A stretch of DNA of 64,000 bases from Lactiplantibacillus mudanjiangensis (GTDB lineage Bacteria > Bacillota > Bacilli > Lactobacillales > Lactobacillaceae). A model generated the notes under the pieces. The model did not search any database. It was not told where the DNA came from and saw nothing but the letters and a program-made list of their open reading frames with translations. Where the stretch lies: NCBI RefSeq assembly GCF_005405385.1, contig NZ_BJDY01000007.1, forward strand, positions 310,001 through 374,000. The letters are read 5' to 3'. The first letter of the stretch is position 1; every line of letters begins with the position of its first letter. The position numbers were made by a program, and so were the translations under genes. This document shows positions 8,873 through 16,831 of this stretch, in pieces.

Positions 8873-9300
8873 TTAACCAATTTGTTGCTTTAACTTTTTA
8901 ATTTGCTTGTCAAAATAATATGCCGTCACTATATTACAAAGAATCGTCAGTAACAAAGTGAATTGCATCGTCAGACTTAACTGTAATTGGCTGGGTAAGT
9001 TGTTTGAAAACAAGCTATTGCCAACACAAACTAAAAAGAGAATCGTTGAACTTAAGATTGGCCCTAAAAAATCATTGTTTCCGCTTCTTCGCCACTTCAG
9101 CAAGAATTTTTTTCTCGATAATCATCCACAATACCCGTCCCCTTTATCAGTAATTGATCTAAGGAAAGATGGTAAAGCTGACACAAACTAATCAAACTTT
9201 CGATGTCTGGAAAAGTTTGCCCCGTCTCCAAATTAGATATCGGCTTAGTTTGTCACCAAAGATACCTTGTCAAACCGGCATCCTCATTATTTATGAACAA
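8873..9300 (-). pseudogene. decayed XRE-family regulator with two-helix membrane tail
   Basis: Between about 9300 and 9100 the minus strand encodes, in shifting frames, HTH_XRE-like text (KPISNLETGQTFPDIESLI, then LCQLYHLSLDQLL) interrupted by stop codons and frameshifts. The following frame continues as MIIEKKILAEVAKKRKQ, and a third, open from 9103 to 8873, encodes about 76 residues with two hydrophobic helices (GPILSSTILFLVCVG and FTLLLTILCNIVTAYYF). This order, an HTH, the LDQLL segment and then membrane helices, is seen in a group of lactobacillar XRE regulators. The parts therefore look like one dead gene rather than a separate membrane protein. The HTH start is itself damaged. Confidence 0.6.
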
Positions 9301-9356
9301 AGTGACTAATCTTCACCCCTCCAAGATTAGCCACTTTACCTATTTTCCTCGCCAAT

Positions 9357-9425
9357 ACATGACTTTCATCCAACATGTGTTGGCATCCAATCGACTTTGA
9401 ACAAGTCTTGTGTGGCATTGATTAG
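9357..9425 (-). pseudogene. remnant of the 13.3-kb small gene (copy 3)
   Basis: Minus-strand text decodes as NATQDLFKVDW and then, after an internal deletion, QHMLDESHV. This lines up with NGTQGLFKADL and QYMLDENHT of the intact gene at 13299. Only the C-terminal part is left. Confidence 0.5.
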
Positions 9426-9439
9426 CTGTCTTATTTCAC

Positions 9440-9529
9440 CTAAAAGAGAAAATAAGCAGATCCCAATATAATTCCAACTATCATTAAGACGACTAAGGTC
9501 ACTACAGTCCATTCAAAGAATTTTATCAT
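9440..9529 (-). CDS. 29-residue single-pass membrane peptide
   Basis: Short gene whose product begins MIKFFEWTVVTLVVLMIVGI and ends SAYFLF. It is one hydrophobic helix after a short charged N-terminus, with no lipobox or cleavage site. AAGGA lies 7 nt before the ATG, and a promoter is visible upstream, so it may be live in the middle of a decayed region. Function unknown. Size and topology fit small membrane regulators or type I toxin-like peptides, but nothing assigns it to a family. Confidence 0.5.
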   Translation of the reverse strand: MIKFFEWTVVTLVVLMIVGIILGSAYFLF

Positions 9530-9573
9530 GTTTTTCCTTATTCTTGCTCTACAATTAAACAATCCTTATTTTA

Positions 9574-9603
9574 AGTATACCAGCCTCAAAACTGTAACCA
9601 CAA
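9574..9603 (-). promoter_or_regulatory. promoter of the 29-residue peptide gene
   Basis: Minus strand TTGTGG (9603-9598), 18-nt spacer, TATACT (9579-9574), about 45 nt before the ATG at 9529. Confidence 0.5.
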
Positions 9604-9644
9604 CCACTATATGTAAAAGAGACAGCCTAAGCTCTCCCTCCAGA

Positions 9645-9789
9645 CTAATCCACATGATTTTCATCTAATATATATTGAAATTCAATCACACCACTCAATA
9701 AATCAGCTTTAAACAAGCCCTGCGTACCATTACTTATCTGAACATAAAAACAAAGTAACCGGCTCCTTCATCGACAACATTGGTCGCTA
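9645..9789 (-). pseudogene. truncated, frameshifted paralogue of the 13.3-kb gene (copy 2)
   Basis: Decodes as VVDEGAGYFVFM, then after a frameshift NGTQGLFKADLL-SG-IEFQYILDENH. This is a close relative of the 82-residue protein at 13299 (VVDEGASYFVVM, NGTQGLFKADLL, IEFQYMLDENH). The N-terminal third is missing where an IS30-type fragment begins near 9790. The flanking AAAAGAGACAGCCTAAGC terminator sequence is duplicated too (9616-9633 and 13259-13276). Confidence 0.75.
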
Positions 9790-10070
9790 GACTCAACCGT
9801 GGGCTATACTAAAAAATATCATCTATTCAAGCATGATCAAATAATTTGTACCAAGACACTCTATAACTATATTAATGCTCAATCATTGGAGATTCGTCAT
9901 CTTGATTTCATTGAAAATACTAAACGCCGAATCACTCCATCATAAGGCCGACGACTAGCTAGCTCCAAACGTATTGATGAACGATCCAAGCAACACAATC
10001 TAAGTTTAATAACTCGCCACACCGTATCCTGAAGTTTCAAACACCAATTGAAACATTTGCCGCTTAACCA
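9790..10070 (+). pseudogene. IS30-type transposase fragment
   Basis: The plus strand decodes as VGYTKKYHLFKHDQIICTKT, then LYNYINAQSLEIRHLDF. This matches the middle of IS30-family transposases, upstream of the DDE catalytic core. Stops follow, and a later piece LKFQTPIETFAA resembles the family C-terminus (N-RTPEELF). Most of the catalytic core is deleted. No terminal repeat is evident. Bases 10071-10178 show no gene. Confidence 0.65.
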
Positions 10071-10178
10071 ATCCTATTCTGAAATTTTTTGTCCGCACCG
10101 GCTAATTTATTCTTGTCATTTGCGACAAAAGATCAAACGATTATACGTTTAAAAATTTAACTCTACCACAACTAGGAA

Positions 10179-11567
10179 CTACTTATTATTTAAGGGTTTG
10201 AATAAAATCATACTGCAATAATAAATACCGGCTGTTATTGCAATGGTAATGAAAGTTGTCCCAGTAGTTGCTACAAGCTGTGGTATTTGTTTCAGCGCAA
10301 GATAACAAGCGACACCTAGGAGCCAACTAATGACGGCTCGTCCATTGATGCCGTGGAAATACCAGTAAGGTCCTTGATGATCCGAAAAGCATTCAGTCTG
10401 ATAGTAACGATGATGGATGACGAAGTAATCAATTAAGAAAATTGCAATTTCAGGACCTAACAACATTCCGATGGCATCAAGAAACGTTTCAAAAGTTGTC
10501 AAAAAACTAGCCACATACAGTGGAATAAAGGTAACTAGAGTCGCTAATACCGTAACAATCCATAAGCTAATACGTAGAGACAGTTGATGCCAAATATTCT
10601 TAAGTGCAGAGCCGGCTGCAAACAGATTAACCGCGTTGGCTGTAGTACTAGTTAATATAATGACGATTAGTGCTAAACCGCCTAAACCTAGTTTAGTCGC
10701 TACTGTGCTTGGATCTGAATCGTTAGGATCGAAATGATTAAGTGTTACCGATGCTGCAATTGTGCTAAAGATACCGATAAAAGCAAACCAGAATAGCCCT
10801 AGGTTTGCTCCAAAAAAAGAGGCACTGGTAGCAGCCTGACGATGCTTAGTGAAGCGGCTAAAATCAGCAGCTGAAGTCACCCAAGCAAGATTAAAAGCTG
10901 CCAGGGTATCAGCAGCAACTCCCGCTGACAAACGCAAATGATGTGGGGGTTGCCAATTAATAATATCGGTTAAAGTAACTCGTTGGAAGATAACGATTGA
11001 TTCCCATAAAAAGAAAATGATGACAAGGATAATACCAATTCGTTCGATGAGTCGAACGGATTTTTCACCTAGGGAAATACTAACTAAGTGCAATACACTC
11101 ATAATCAAAATACCAAGAACTAATCCTAATTGACCCCCAGGTTTTCCATATTGCGGTAAGCCGAATAATTGGTCGAGAATATAACTAATTGAAGTCGCTG
11201 CAATAAAAGTATTAACAGCAGCCCAGCCAATAAATTGTAGCAAGTTGACTAACGATGGCAGATAACTGCCACGTAAACCAAATGAGGCACGCGTCAGTGC
11301 CATCGCGGGTAACCCCGAACGATATCCCATATAACTTGCCAGTGCCAATAAAACATATGATAAAAGACCAACAATAATTAATGTGATCGAAGCGGTTACT
11401 AGGCCACAGGCAGCAATGACACCGCCAATGTACCAAGTACCGTTGTTAGCGTTAGCACCAATCCAAGTCGCAAAAAGATCCCAACTAGACATTTGTCGTT
11501 GGCTAAGTGGGATTGGTGTGAAAGCCTGATGTGATGATTCAGTTGAAGCTGAAGAATGTTGAGTCAT
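10179..11567 (-). CDS. NCS1-family nucleobase/cytosine-type permease
   Basis: Integral membrane symporter of the nucleobase:cation symporter-1 family, 462 residues with about 12 helices. The family pattern is visible: WIGANANNGTWYIGG in the first helix, GYRSGLPAMALTRASFGLRG after helix 2, and AWVTSAADFSRF in the middle. The last motif resembles CodB/CytX-type transporters of cytosine or hydroxymethylpyrimidine. It is monocistronic with a good promoter and a palindromic operator candidate in the leader, but I see no TPP or purine riboswitch. The substrate is unresolved. The start is supported by AAAGGA 5 nt before the ATG. It is the only clearly intact large gene in the decayed segment, flanked by IS30-type debris on both sides. 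Confidence 0.82.
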   Translation of the reverse strand: MTQHSSASTESSHQAFTPIPLSQRQMSSWDLFATWIGANANNGTWYIGGVIAACGLVTASITLIIVGLLSYVLLALASYMGYRSGLPAMALTRASFGLRGSYLPSLVNLLQFIGWAAVNTFIAATSISYILDQLFGLPQYGKPGGQLGLVLGILIMSVLHLVSISLGEKSVRLIERIGIILVIIFFLWESIVIFQRVTLTDIINWQPPHHLRLSAGVAADTLAAFNLAWVTSAADFSRFTKHRQAATSASFFGANLGLFWFAFIGIFSTIAASVTLNHFDPNDSDPSTVATKLGLGGLALIVIILTSTTANAVNLFAAGSALKNIWHQLSLRISLWIVTVLATLVTFIPLYVASFLTTFETFLDAIGMLLGPEIAIFLIDYFVIHHRYYQTECFSDHQGPYWYFHGINGRAVISWLLGVACYLALKQIPQLVATTGTTFITIAITAGIYYCSMILFKPLNNK

Positions 11568-11596
11568 AACATATTCCTTTCAAAATCAGATTTTAA

Positions 11597-11658
11597 TCAA
11601 CATGACCTGCATGTTGAAACGAACGAGTTATTATACACCAATAATATAGACACTTCAA
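11597..11658 (-). promoter_or_regulatory. permease promoter and palindromic operator candidate
   Basis: Minus strand TTGAAG (11658-11653), 17-nt spacer, TATAAT (11635-11630). Downstream, TCAACATG-N5-CATGTTGA occupies 11617-11597, a perfect 8-bp inverted repeat between promoter and ribosome site. A repressor bound there would block transcription; its identity is unknown. Confidence 0.6.
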
Positions 11659-11818
11659 AGGAACATCTTGAATACTATTTCCCAAAAACTAAATAAAAGC
11701 CATAACAAAAGTCTACTTTATTGATAATATAAAAATTATATTTTTCCACACCTTTTTTACTTCTTGGCACGAGAAAGTTCTCTTATCAATATAGATTCTT
11801 TCATTCCTGAATTCAAAA

Positions 11819-12449
11819 TTGAAGTGCAACACCAAGTAAAGTAAACAAAAAGGCCATGGAGACCTATACTTTAAACAATCACGAATAAAAAAAGAGGTAT
11901 CTTCATACCTCAATTAAATATTACCACTACTCATAACTACCAAAAGCTATCGGAAGCCGAAAGAAGCGCTATTCAAGTTTTTCATGAAGATCAGTATTCC
12001 AAACGACTCCATCGAATCCTCAATACCATTAGCCACGAACTTAAACGTGGTACCGTATGTCAGCTTAATTCGAATTACTTACCATACTATCAACACTTTG
12101 CTGAAACTTGCTGTGACATACTTCAAACAATTATTAATAATATATGGCACTGAGAAGTTTCACTCGATCACCTTTGACCATACAGATCTACTTTGCCCAT
12201 CCATATTCACCATGGGAACGTGGTAGTAACAAGCCCCCAAATAGCTTGATCCGTGAATTCATGCTTAAAGGTACGTCTATGAAGAACTATACGGATGCTT
12301 ATATCTCTGAGGTTCAAACCGCCTTGAATAATCGGCTAAGGAAGTTACCTAAGTGCCGCAAAGGTCTACCCAACTGTCACACCAATGAAATTAAACTTAC
12401 ATTAACGCATACGGCTCCATGTTTTTATTTTACTTAGTGTTGCACTTAA
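11819..12449 (+). mobile_element. degraded IS30-type element with both ends
   Basis: The left end TTGAAGTGCAACACCAAG at 11819 matches, inverted, the right end at 12449 (TTAAGTGCAACACTAAG on the other strand). About 630 bp lie between, well short of a full IS30-type element. A transposase relic fills it (next entry). The short ORF on the minus strand at 11713-11913 crosses the left end and is not a gene. Confidence 0.7.
11905..12390 (+). pseudogene. IS30-type transposase relic
   Basis: The N-terminal frame reads THNYQKLSEAERSAIQVF and continues to LNTISHELKRGTV, which is the HTH of IS30 transposases. After a large internal deletion and frameshifts, C-terminal text appears: AHPYSPWERGSNKPPNSLIR, EFMLKGTSMKNYTDAYI, VQTALNNRLRKLP. 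The catalytic DDE centre is largely gone. Confidence 0.7.
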
Positions 12450-13241
12450 TTTAACCAATTCGGCCACGGTTGAGGTACGTGTTGATCTGGAAAAATACTG
12501 GTATATCTAGTTCATTCATGAGTTCGTGATACTTCGCCAACTCGGTACCCCTGTCTGGTGGATTTTACATACTTCGGTGTTATTCCGGTTAGGAGATTAA
12601 CTATAGATTGATAAACATGACTAGAATTCACTTTAGCTACTCGTTGTGATAAAAGATATCGTGATTTACAATCAACCAAAGTTACTAAAGCTGAACGTCC
12701 AGTTTTACCACGAACGGTATCACCTTCCCAATGGCCAAATCGACTTTGATTCTCCGCCGACTTAGGACAATCATGAACCGAAGGCACGTCATTAAAGCGA
12801 CCGCGACGTTCATTGACTGTTCCTTTAACTTTCAAGTCTTACCACGATAAATCGTGTTGTAGCTAATTTACCACTGTTTATTTTCAAAGCCCAGGCGACC
12901 TGAAATTTATTCTGGTGACCAATGACTAACCATAATTTTTCTGATAACAAAGTTGCGCAAATCATCATTTTCTAAAAGTCTAGGACGCCGACTATTTAAT
13001 CGACGATGTTGATAATTGCCTTGTGCTTGGATCACGAAGTAATCCTTACAACCAACTTTAGTCGCAATTTTTTGATAAGGCAGCCCTAAAGTAACACCAG
13101 TTAGTATAATTTCTCGGTCTTTTACGATAAGATTTTTGTATAAACTCATAGTCTGAGTTTTCTTTATAATTGGTGTTGTGATGATTCCATTTTACAAGAA
13201 CTCAGGCTATGAGTCTTCTTTTATTTATCGTTGCACTTCAA
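12450..13241 (-). mobile_element. second IS30-type element remnant
   Basis: The end at 13241 carries TTGAAGTGCAACG on the minus strand, the same terminal repeat as the neighbouring element. The other end abuts or was replaced by that element at 12449. An imperfect inverted pair CTCATAGTCTGAGTT (13147-13161) and AACTCAGGCTATGAG (13199-13213) flanks the transposase start region. Confidence 0.65.
12451..13149 (-). pseudogene. IS30-family transposase, frameshifted
   Basis: The first open part (13149-12907) starts MSLYKNLIVKDREIILTGVT and holds the HTH and the HWSPE motif. The second (12835-12512) holds the first catalytic Asp in FGHWEGDTVRGKTGRSALVT and the following core strand VTLVDCKSRYL. A third frame gives PPDRGTELAKYHELMNELDI with the second catalytic Asp, then stops early (VFFQINTYLNRGRIG). 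At least two frameshifts and a C-terminal truncation make it inactive. Confidence 0.75.
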
Positions 13242-13298
13242 TTGTAAATTCGTCATATAAAAGAGACAGCCTAAGCCATCTCTCTTCAAAACGTCGCA

Positions 13299-13547
13299 CT
13301 ATTTAACCATCGTGTGATTTTCATCCAACATATATTGAAATTCAATCGTCCCAGCCAACAAATCAGCTTTAAACAAGCCTTGTGTCCCGTTATTTTCGTC
13401 CGACATCACGACAAAGTAACTTGCCCCTTCATCGACAACGTGCTGGAAGCTCACGTATTCGCCTTTAAACCCATTCTTACGGAACAAGCCGATAATCCGG
13501 ATCATTTCGCGTTGTGTGACTTCGTTTGCTGCACTTTTTTCACTCAT
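13299..13547 (-). CDS. 82-residue uncharacterised soluble protein
   Basis: Product MSEKSAANEVTQREMIRIIG and onward, 82 residues, without membrane helices or cysteines; one helix then alternating strands. The function is not recognised. It is the only intact member of a local family of three; two decayed copies lie at 9357-9425 and 9645-9789. Its terminator AAAGAGACAGCC is shared with the copy at 9.6 kb, so the duplicated unit included the 3' flank. No clear partner gene; the next gene on this strand is the methyltransferase 44 nt upstream. Confidence 0.65.
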   Translation of the reverse strand: MSEKSAANEVTQREMIRIIGLFRKNGFKGEYVSFQHVVDEGASYFVVMSDENNGTQGLFKADLLAGTIEFQYMLDENHTMVK

Positions 13548-13591
13548 ATACTGTTATTACTCCAATTCTCTTTTTAATCTGTCTGCCTTTT

Positions 13592-14317
13592 TTATTTCAG
13601 TGGCTTCTTACCTAAAACAAGATAACTTCCAGTTAACGGGGTTGCCCACCAACCATTAATCCCCAAGCCGGCTGCCTGTGTGATCGTTAAATCACCCGCT
13701 GCCATCACTTGTTGATATTCTTTTAAATGATGATCAGTATCAATAATCAACAGCTGACCATCCGGTTTTAACACCCGTATTGCTTCTTTAATGGCTTGTT
13801 GACGGGCTTCTACCGACTTAATATTATGCACTGCAAAACTAGACGTGACCACGTCAAAGTAATCATCTGAAAAATCCAACTTGGTCATATCGCCAGTGAC
13901 TAACTCAACATGATCTTCAAGTCCCAAGTCGACCACGTTTTTCTGGGCAATAGCCTGTTTATTATGGGATTGATCGCGTGAAAGCCACAAATCTAGACCC
14001 GTAACTTTTCCAGTTCCTTGCAATCCACGTGCCAAACGAGTTAGTAACGCACCACGACCACAGCCCAAATCCAAAATTTGATCTTGTGGCTGTAGCTTCA
14101 AACTTTTTACTGCAACATCAAAGATTCGATATTTACCACGAACGGTTGTGTGCAAAAAGATAATCGCCCCAAGTAGCAATACGGCTCCCAAAATAACTTC
14201 GATAGTAATGGGATATTTGAACCGATTTAAATAGGCATGACTCAACAAGCCAATTCCAAAAACGGTATAAACCAATAGTGCAAATGGTGCATCAATACCG
14301 AACCGTTTTAAATTCAT
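13592..14317 (-). CDS. membrane-anchored class I SAM-dependent methyltransferase
   Basis: Product of 241 residues. Two hydrophobic helices lie at about 10-30 and 38-58, followed by a cytoplasmic class I methyltransferase domain. SAM motif I is ILDLGCGRGALLTRLARG; VELVTGDMTKLDF holds the acidic residue of motif II, and FDVVTSSFAVHNI the next strand. The start is the ATG ending at 14317, because GAGGGGAG sits about 8-10 nt upstream; the reading frame extends 17 codons further without a ribosome site. The substrate is unknown. Similar membrane-linked enzymes often modify small molecules or lipids. Confidence 0.78.
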   Translation of the reverse strand: MNLKRFGIDAPFALLVYTVFGIGLLSHAYLNRFKYPITIEVILGAVLLLGAIIFLHTTVRGKYRIFDVAVKSLKLQPQDQILDLGCGRGALLTRLARGLQGTGKVTGLDLWLSRDQSHNKQAIAQKNVVDLGLEDHVELVTGDMTKLDFSDDYFDVVTSSFAVHNIKSVEARQQAIKEAIRVLKPDGQLLIIDTDHHLKEYQQVMAAGDLTITQAAGLGINGWWATPLTGSYLVLGKKPLK

Positions 14318-14397
14318 TTGATGTGCTCCCCTCTTCAATCCCAGCTTATTAAATTCAACCTCTAACAAGCGGTCTCCCCCATCAATTACGATATCTC

Positions 14398-14613
14398 TTA
14401 GTATTCACTGCTATGGCGCAAGTCGGTCAACCGAGCATCGATTAACTGACTTGCAATACCAAACGCCTTCAAACGCCGTTTGGCTAATGTTAATTGCGAC
14501 TTATACCTAGCTGGATTTTCTTTAGCTTCAAATGTTTTAATGACTTCACGAATTTTATGAATCGTTGAGTCAATTTGGCGCTTAGCTTCCAACAGTTCAG
14601 TTTCATCATTCAT
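14398..14613 (-). CDS. 71-residue coiled-coil protein, uncharacterised
   Basis: Small charged helical protein beginning MNDETELLEAKRQIDSTIHK, with heptad-like leucine/isoleucine spacing throughout. No membrane segment or metal site. A GGAGG-type site precedes the ATG. It lies 80 nt upstream of the methyltransferase and may be co-transcribed with it. Function unknown. Confidence 0.6.
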   Translation of the reverse strand: MNDETELLEAKRQIDSTIHKIREVIKTFEAKENPARYKSQLTLAKRRLKAFGIASQLIDARLTDLRHSSEY

Positions 14614-14667
14614 GGTAAGTCCTCCATTCAGTTTTCAAAAAATCCAGACTTAGTGCTTACATTTTAG

Positions 14668-14712
14668 GCCATAAAAAAGCGCCCCCCACAAGAGCGGGCG
14701 CTTCTTGAAAAT
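14668..14712 (-). terminator. gpmA terminator
   Basis: Minus-strand hairpin AAGCGCCCGC-loop-GTGGGGGGCGCTT followed by T6, shortly after the gpmA stop codon. Confidence 0.8.
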
Positions 14713-14731
14713 CTAGTAAATAATCAGCTGA

Positions 14732-15424
14732 TTATTTGCCTAACTTTTCTTTGCCTAAAACGTTCAACTTGTCATCGAAGTCATAGACAACTGGTTCGCC
14801 AGTAGCCATTTCAAGATTCATGATGTCGTCATCAGAAATCCGTTCGATGTACTTGCTTAAGGCACGTAATGAGTTACCATGGGCTGCGATGATGATGTTC
14901 TTGCCATCTAATAACTTAGGTGCAATTTCATCTTCCCAGAAAGGCATAACGCGTTCCAAGGTAACCTTCAAGTTTTCGCCACCAGGGACGATGTTAGGGT
15001 CTAAGTCAGCATAACGACGATCGTTAACAGCTGAACCTTCATCATCGGCACTCAATAATGGAGGTAAAACGTCATATGAACGACGCCAGATATGAACTTG
15101 GTCGTCACCGTATTTTTCAGCGGTTTCGGCTTTGTTCAAACCTTGTAATGCACCATAATGACGTTCGTTTAAACGCCAAGTCTTGGTTTCTGGAATCCAA
15201 AGTTGGTCAGATTCTTCAAGCACATAGTGCAAAGTCTTGATGGCACGAGTCAAAACTGAAGTAAAGGCATAGTCGAATTTCAAGCCAGCTTCTTCAACTT
15301 TCTTACCAGCCGCCTTAGCTTCTTCAACACCCTTTTCGCTTAAGTTAACGTCAACCCAACCTGTAAATTTGTTGGATAAGTTCCATTCACTTTGACCGTG
15401 ACGGATCAATACTAATTTTGCCAT
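14732..15424 (-). CDS. gpmA: 2,3-bisphosphoglycerate-dependent phosphoglycerate mutase
   Basis: Glycolytic enzyme interconverting 3- and 2-phosphoglycerate in the cytoplasm. At 230 residues it is normal length for the dPGM class. The phospho-histidine motif [10 protein letters not shown] (His9) and the catalytic segment [14 protein letters not shown] are both present, with the second active-site histidine in [12 protein letters not shown]. The ribosome site is GAAAGAGG upstream of the ATG. It is monocistronic with its own promoter and terminator, as expected for a highly expressed glycolytic gene. Confidence 0.95.
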   Translation of the reverse strand: MAKLVLIRHGQSEWNLSNKFTGWVDVNLSEKGVEEAKAAGKKVEEAGLKFDYAFTSVLTRAIKTLHYVLEESDQLWIPETKTWRLNERHYGALQGLNKAETAEKYGDDQVHIWRRSYDVLPPLLSADDEGSAVNDRRYADLDPNIVPGGENLKVTLERVMPFWEDEIAPKLLDGKNIIIAAHGNSLRALSKYIERISDDDIMNLEMATGEPVVYDFDDKLNVLGKEKLGK

Positions 15425-15464
15425 AGCAGTTAATGACCTCTTTCTAAAATTATTTACTCCACTT

Positions 15465-15492
15465 ATTTTACACTGAAACCATGAAAAATCAA
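15465..15492 (-). promoter_or_regulatory. gpmA promoter
   Basis: Minus strand TTGATT (15492-15487), 16-nt spacer, TAAAAT (15470-15465), about 40 nt before the gpmA ATG. Confidence 0.5.
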
Positions 15493-15499
15493 AATATTA

Positions 15500-16573
15500 T
15501 CAGGGTTTATTTGCGGAATCATGGTGAGAATCCAATGTTTTTTTCAAATGAATTTTGGGTTTAAGCCCGTGAACCGGTTTCACGCCGATAATATCTAAAA
15601 TAAAGTTAAAAATCGGCACTCCGACGATCAATCCCCAAACACCAAATAGCCGTTCACTGACAAGTAAGACGACAAACGTATAGAAAATCGGAATTTCCGT
15701 CCGGCTCGCCATAAATTTTGGATTCAACACATAGGCTTCTAACGTGTGAACGACCATAATCATGATCACCATATAGACGACGTATCGAATCCCACCCACA
15801 GAATAAGCAATGAGGCACAAAGGAATCAACGAAATAATCACCCCAGCGACTGGAATTAAGCTCAATAAGAAGATCATTAAACCCAGACTAATTAGCTGTG
15901 GCATATGCAAACAAGCCATCACAACCAACGTAATTGCCGTATTAACTAGGGCAATTAAGAATTGGGCTTCCAACACGACCCCAAAACTATTGACGAATTT
16001 TTTAGCAAAAAAGTAAACATCTTGGAAAAACCAACCAAAGGTACTACTCAAAAAACGTTTCGAGAAAGCGTGCATCTGGCGATCTTCCACCGTAAAGAAG
16101 AAACTCAAAATTAATGATAAGAAGAACGTCACACCCATATTTCCAATATTGGTAATATACTTAAAAATCACCGAGACGCCTGTTTTAACTTGTTTCAAAA
16201 TATCTGACTCTTGAAAATATGATGTCACCCACCGTAACACTTCATTCGTATCGTTACTAGGATTTTGATAAAATTCATAGACCGATTGAAACGTCAAAAA
16301 GGTCTGTTTAATCAGTTGCGGCAAATACGTGGTCACGGCAAAGTACAGTCCCAAAACCACTAACGCGTAAACGCCAATCACAATCCAACTGCTCGGAACG
16401 GCAACGTGCTTTTGCACCCACCGAACAAGCCGTGTCACCAAAAACGTGAAAATAAACGTTAATAAAATAATACTCATCATACTACGGGCTAAATACAACC
16501 CGATCACGATTAACGCCAGCACCCCCGTGCGGCGTAAGCGCACATTATGGACAAAATGTGACCATAAATCCAA
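15500..16573 (-). CDS. AI-2E family transporter (PerM/YtvI type)
   Basis: Integral membrane protein of 357 residues with about eight helices. The layout is typical of the AI-2E transporter family: paired N-terminal helices, a soluble segment near 70-140, then PVAGVIISLIPLCLIAYSVG and the C-terminal block PIFYTFVVLLVSERLFGVWG with GVPIFNFILDI. Members are described variously as autoinducer-2 exporters, permeases or Na+/H+ antiporters, so the substrate is open. The start is a TTG at 16573 with AAAGGGAG about 9 nt upstream. It stands alone, 75 nt upstream of gpmA. Confidence 0.8.
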   Translation of the reverse strand: MDLWSHFVHNVRLRRTGVLALIVIGLYLARSMMSIILLTFIFTFLVTRLVRWVQKHVAVPSSWIVIGVYALVVLGLYFAVTTYLPQLIKQTFLTFQSVYEFYQNPSNDTNEVLRWVTSYFQESDILKQVKTGVSVIFKYITNIGNMGVTFFLSLILSFFFTVEDRQMHAFSKRFLSSTFGWFFQDVYFFAKKFVNSFGVVLEAQFLIALVNTAITLVVMACLHMPQLISLGLMIFLLSLIPVAGVIISLIPLCLIAYSVGGIRYVVYMVIMIMVVHTLEAYVLNPKFMASRTEIPIFYTFVVLLVSERLFGVWGLIVGVPIFNFILDIIGVKPVHGLKPKIHLKKTLDSHHDSANKP

Positions 16574-16650
16574 CTCAATTCACTCCCTTTTTACCGCCTG
16601 CATTCATTGTAACGGAAAACACGTCAAAAACCCATTCAAGAGCAGACGAA

Positions 16651-16775
16651 AGAGTGTGACAAAAGACGATTTGCTACCGAGCATAGCCTAGAGATACGAA
16701 TGATTGTGCATTTTCAATCGTTCGCGTCTCGTAGCTAAGCAGAGGGGGCAGTCTTTTGTTGCACGTTTCAACGAC
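16651..16775. repeat. element B, copy 1
   Basis: Outer arms GTGTGACAAAAGAC (16654-16667) and GTCTTTTGTTGCAC (16751-16764) pair, and an inner stem GAGATACGAATGATTG pairs with CAATCGTTCGCGTCTC using G-U pairs. Related copies are at 26564 and 40661. See the findings. Confidence 0.75.
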
Positions 16776-16796
16776 ACTGATTCGGAGATACAAAAA

Positions 16797-16821
16797 GAGT
16801 TTGGGTTTTTGTCCCAAACTC
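16797..16821 (-). terminator. ROK regulator terminator
   Basis: GAGTTTGGG and CCCAAACTC arms; on the minus strand the hairpin is followed by TTTTTGT, 10 nt after the ROK gene stop codon. The same hairpin follows element B at 40808-40831. Confidence 0.75.
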
Positions 16822-16831
16822 TTGACTCATG

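Noticed and set aside
9203-9400. A 65-codon plus-strand frame
   Set aside because: Runs antisense through the decayed XRE regulator and the small-gene remnant; explained by these.
11568-11650. TPP or purine riboswitch before the NCS1 permease
   Set aside because: The leader is too short and lacks the conserved core of either class.
11713-11913. A 66-codon minus-strand frame
   Set aside because: Crosses the left end of an IS30-type remnant, has no ribosome site and no recognisable composition.
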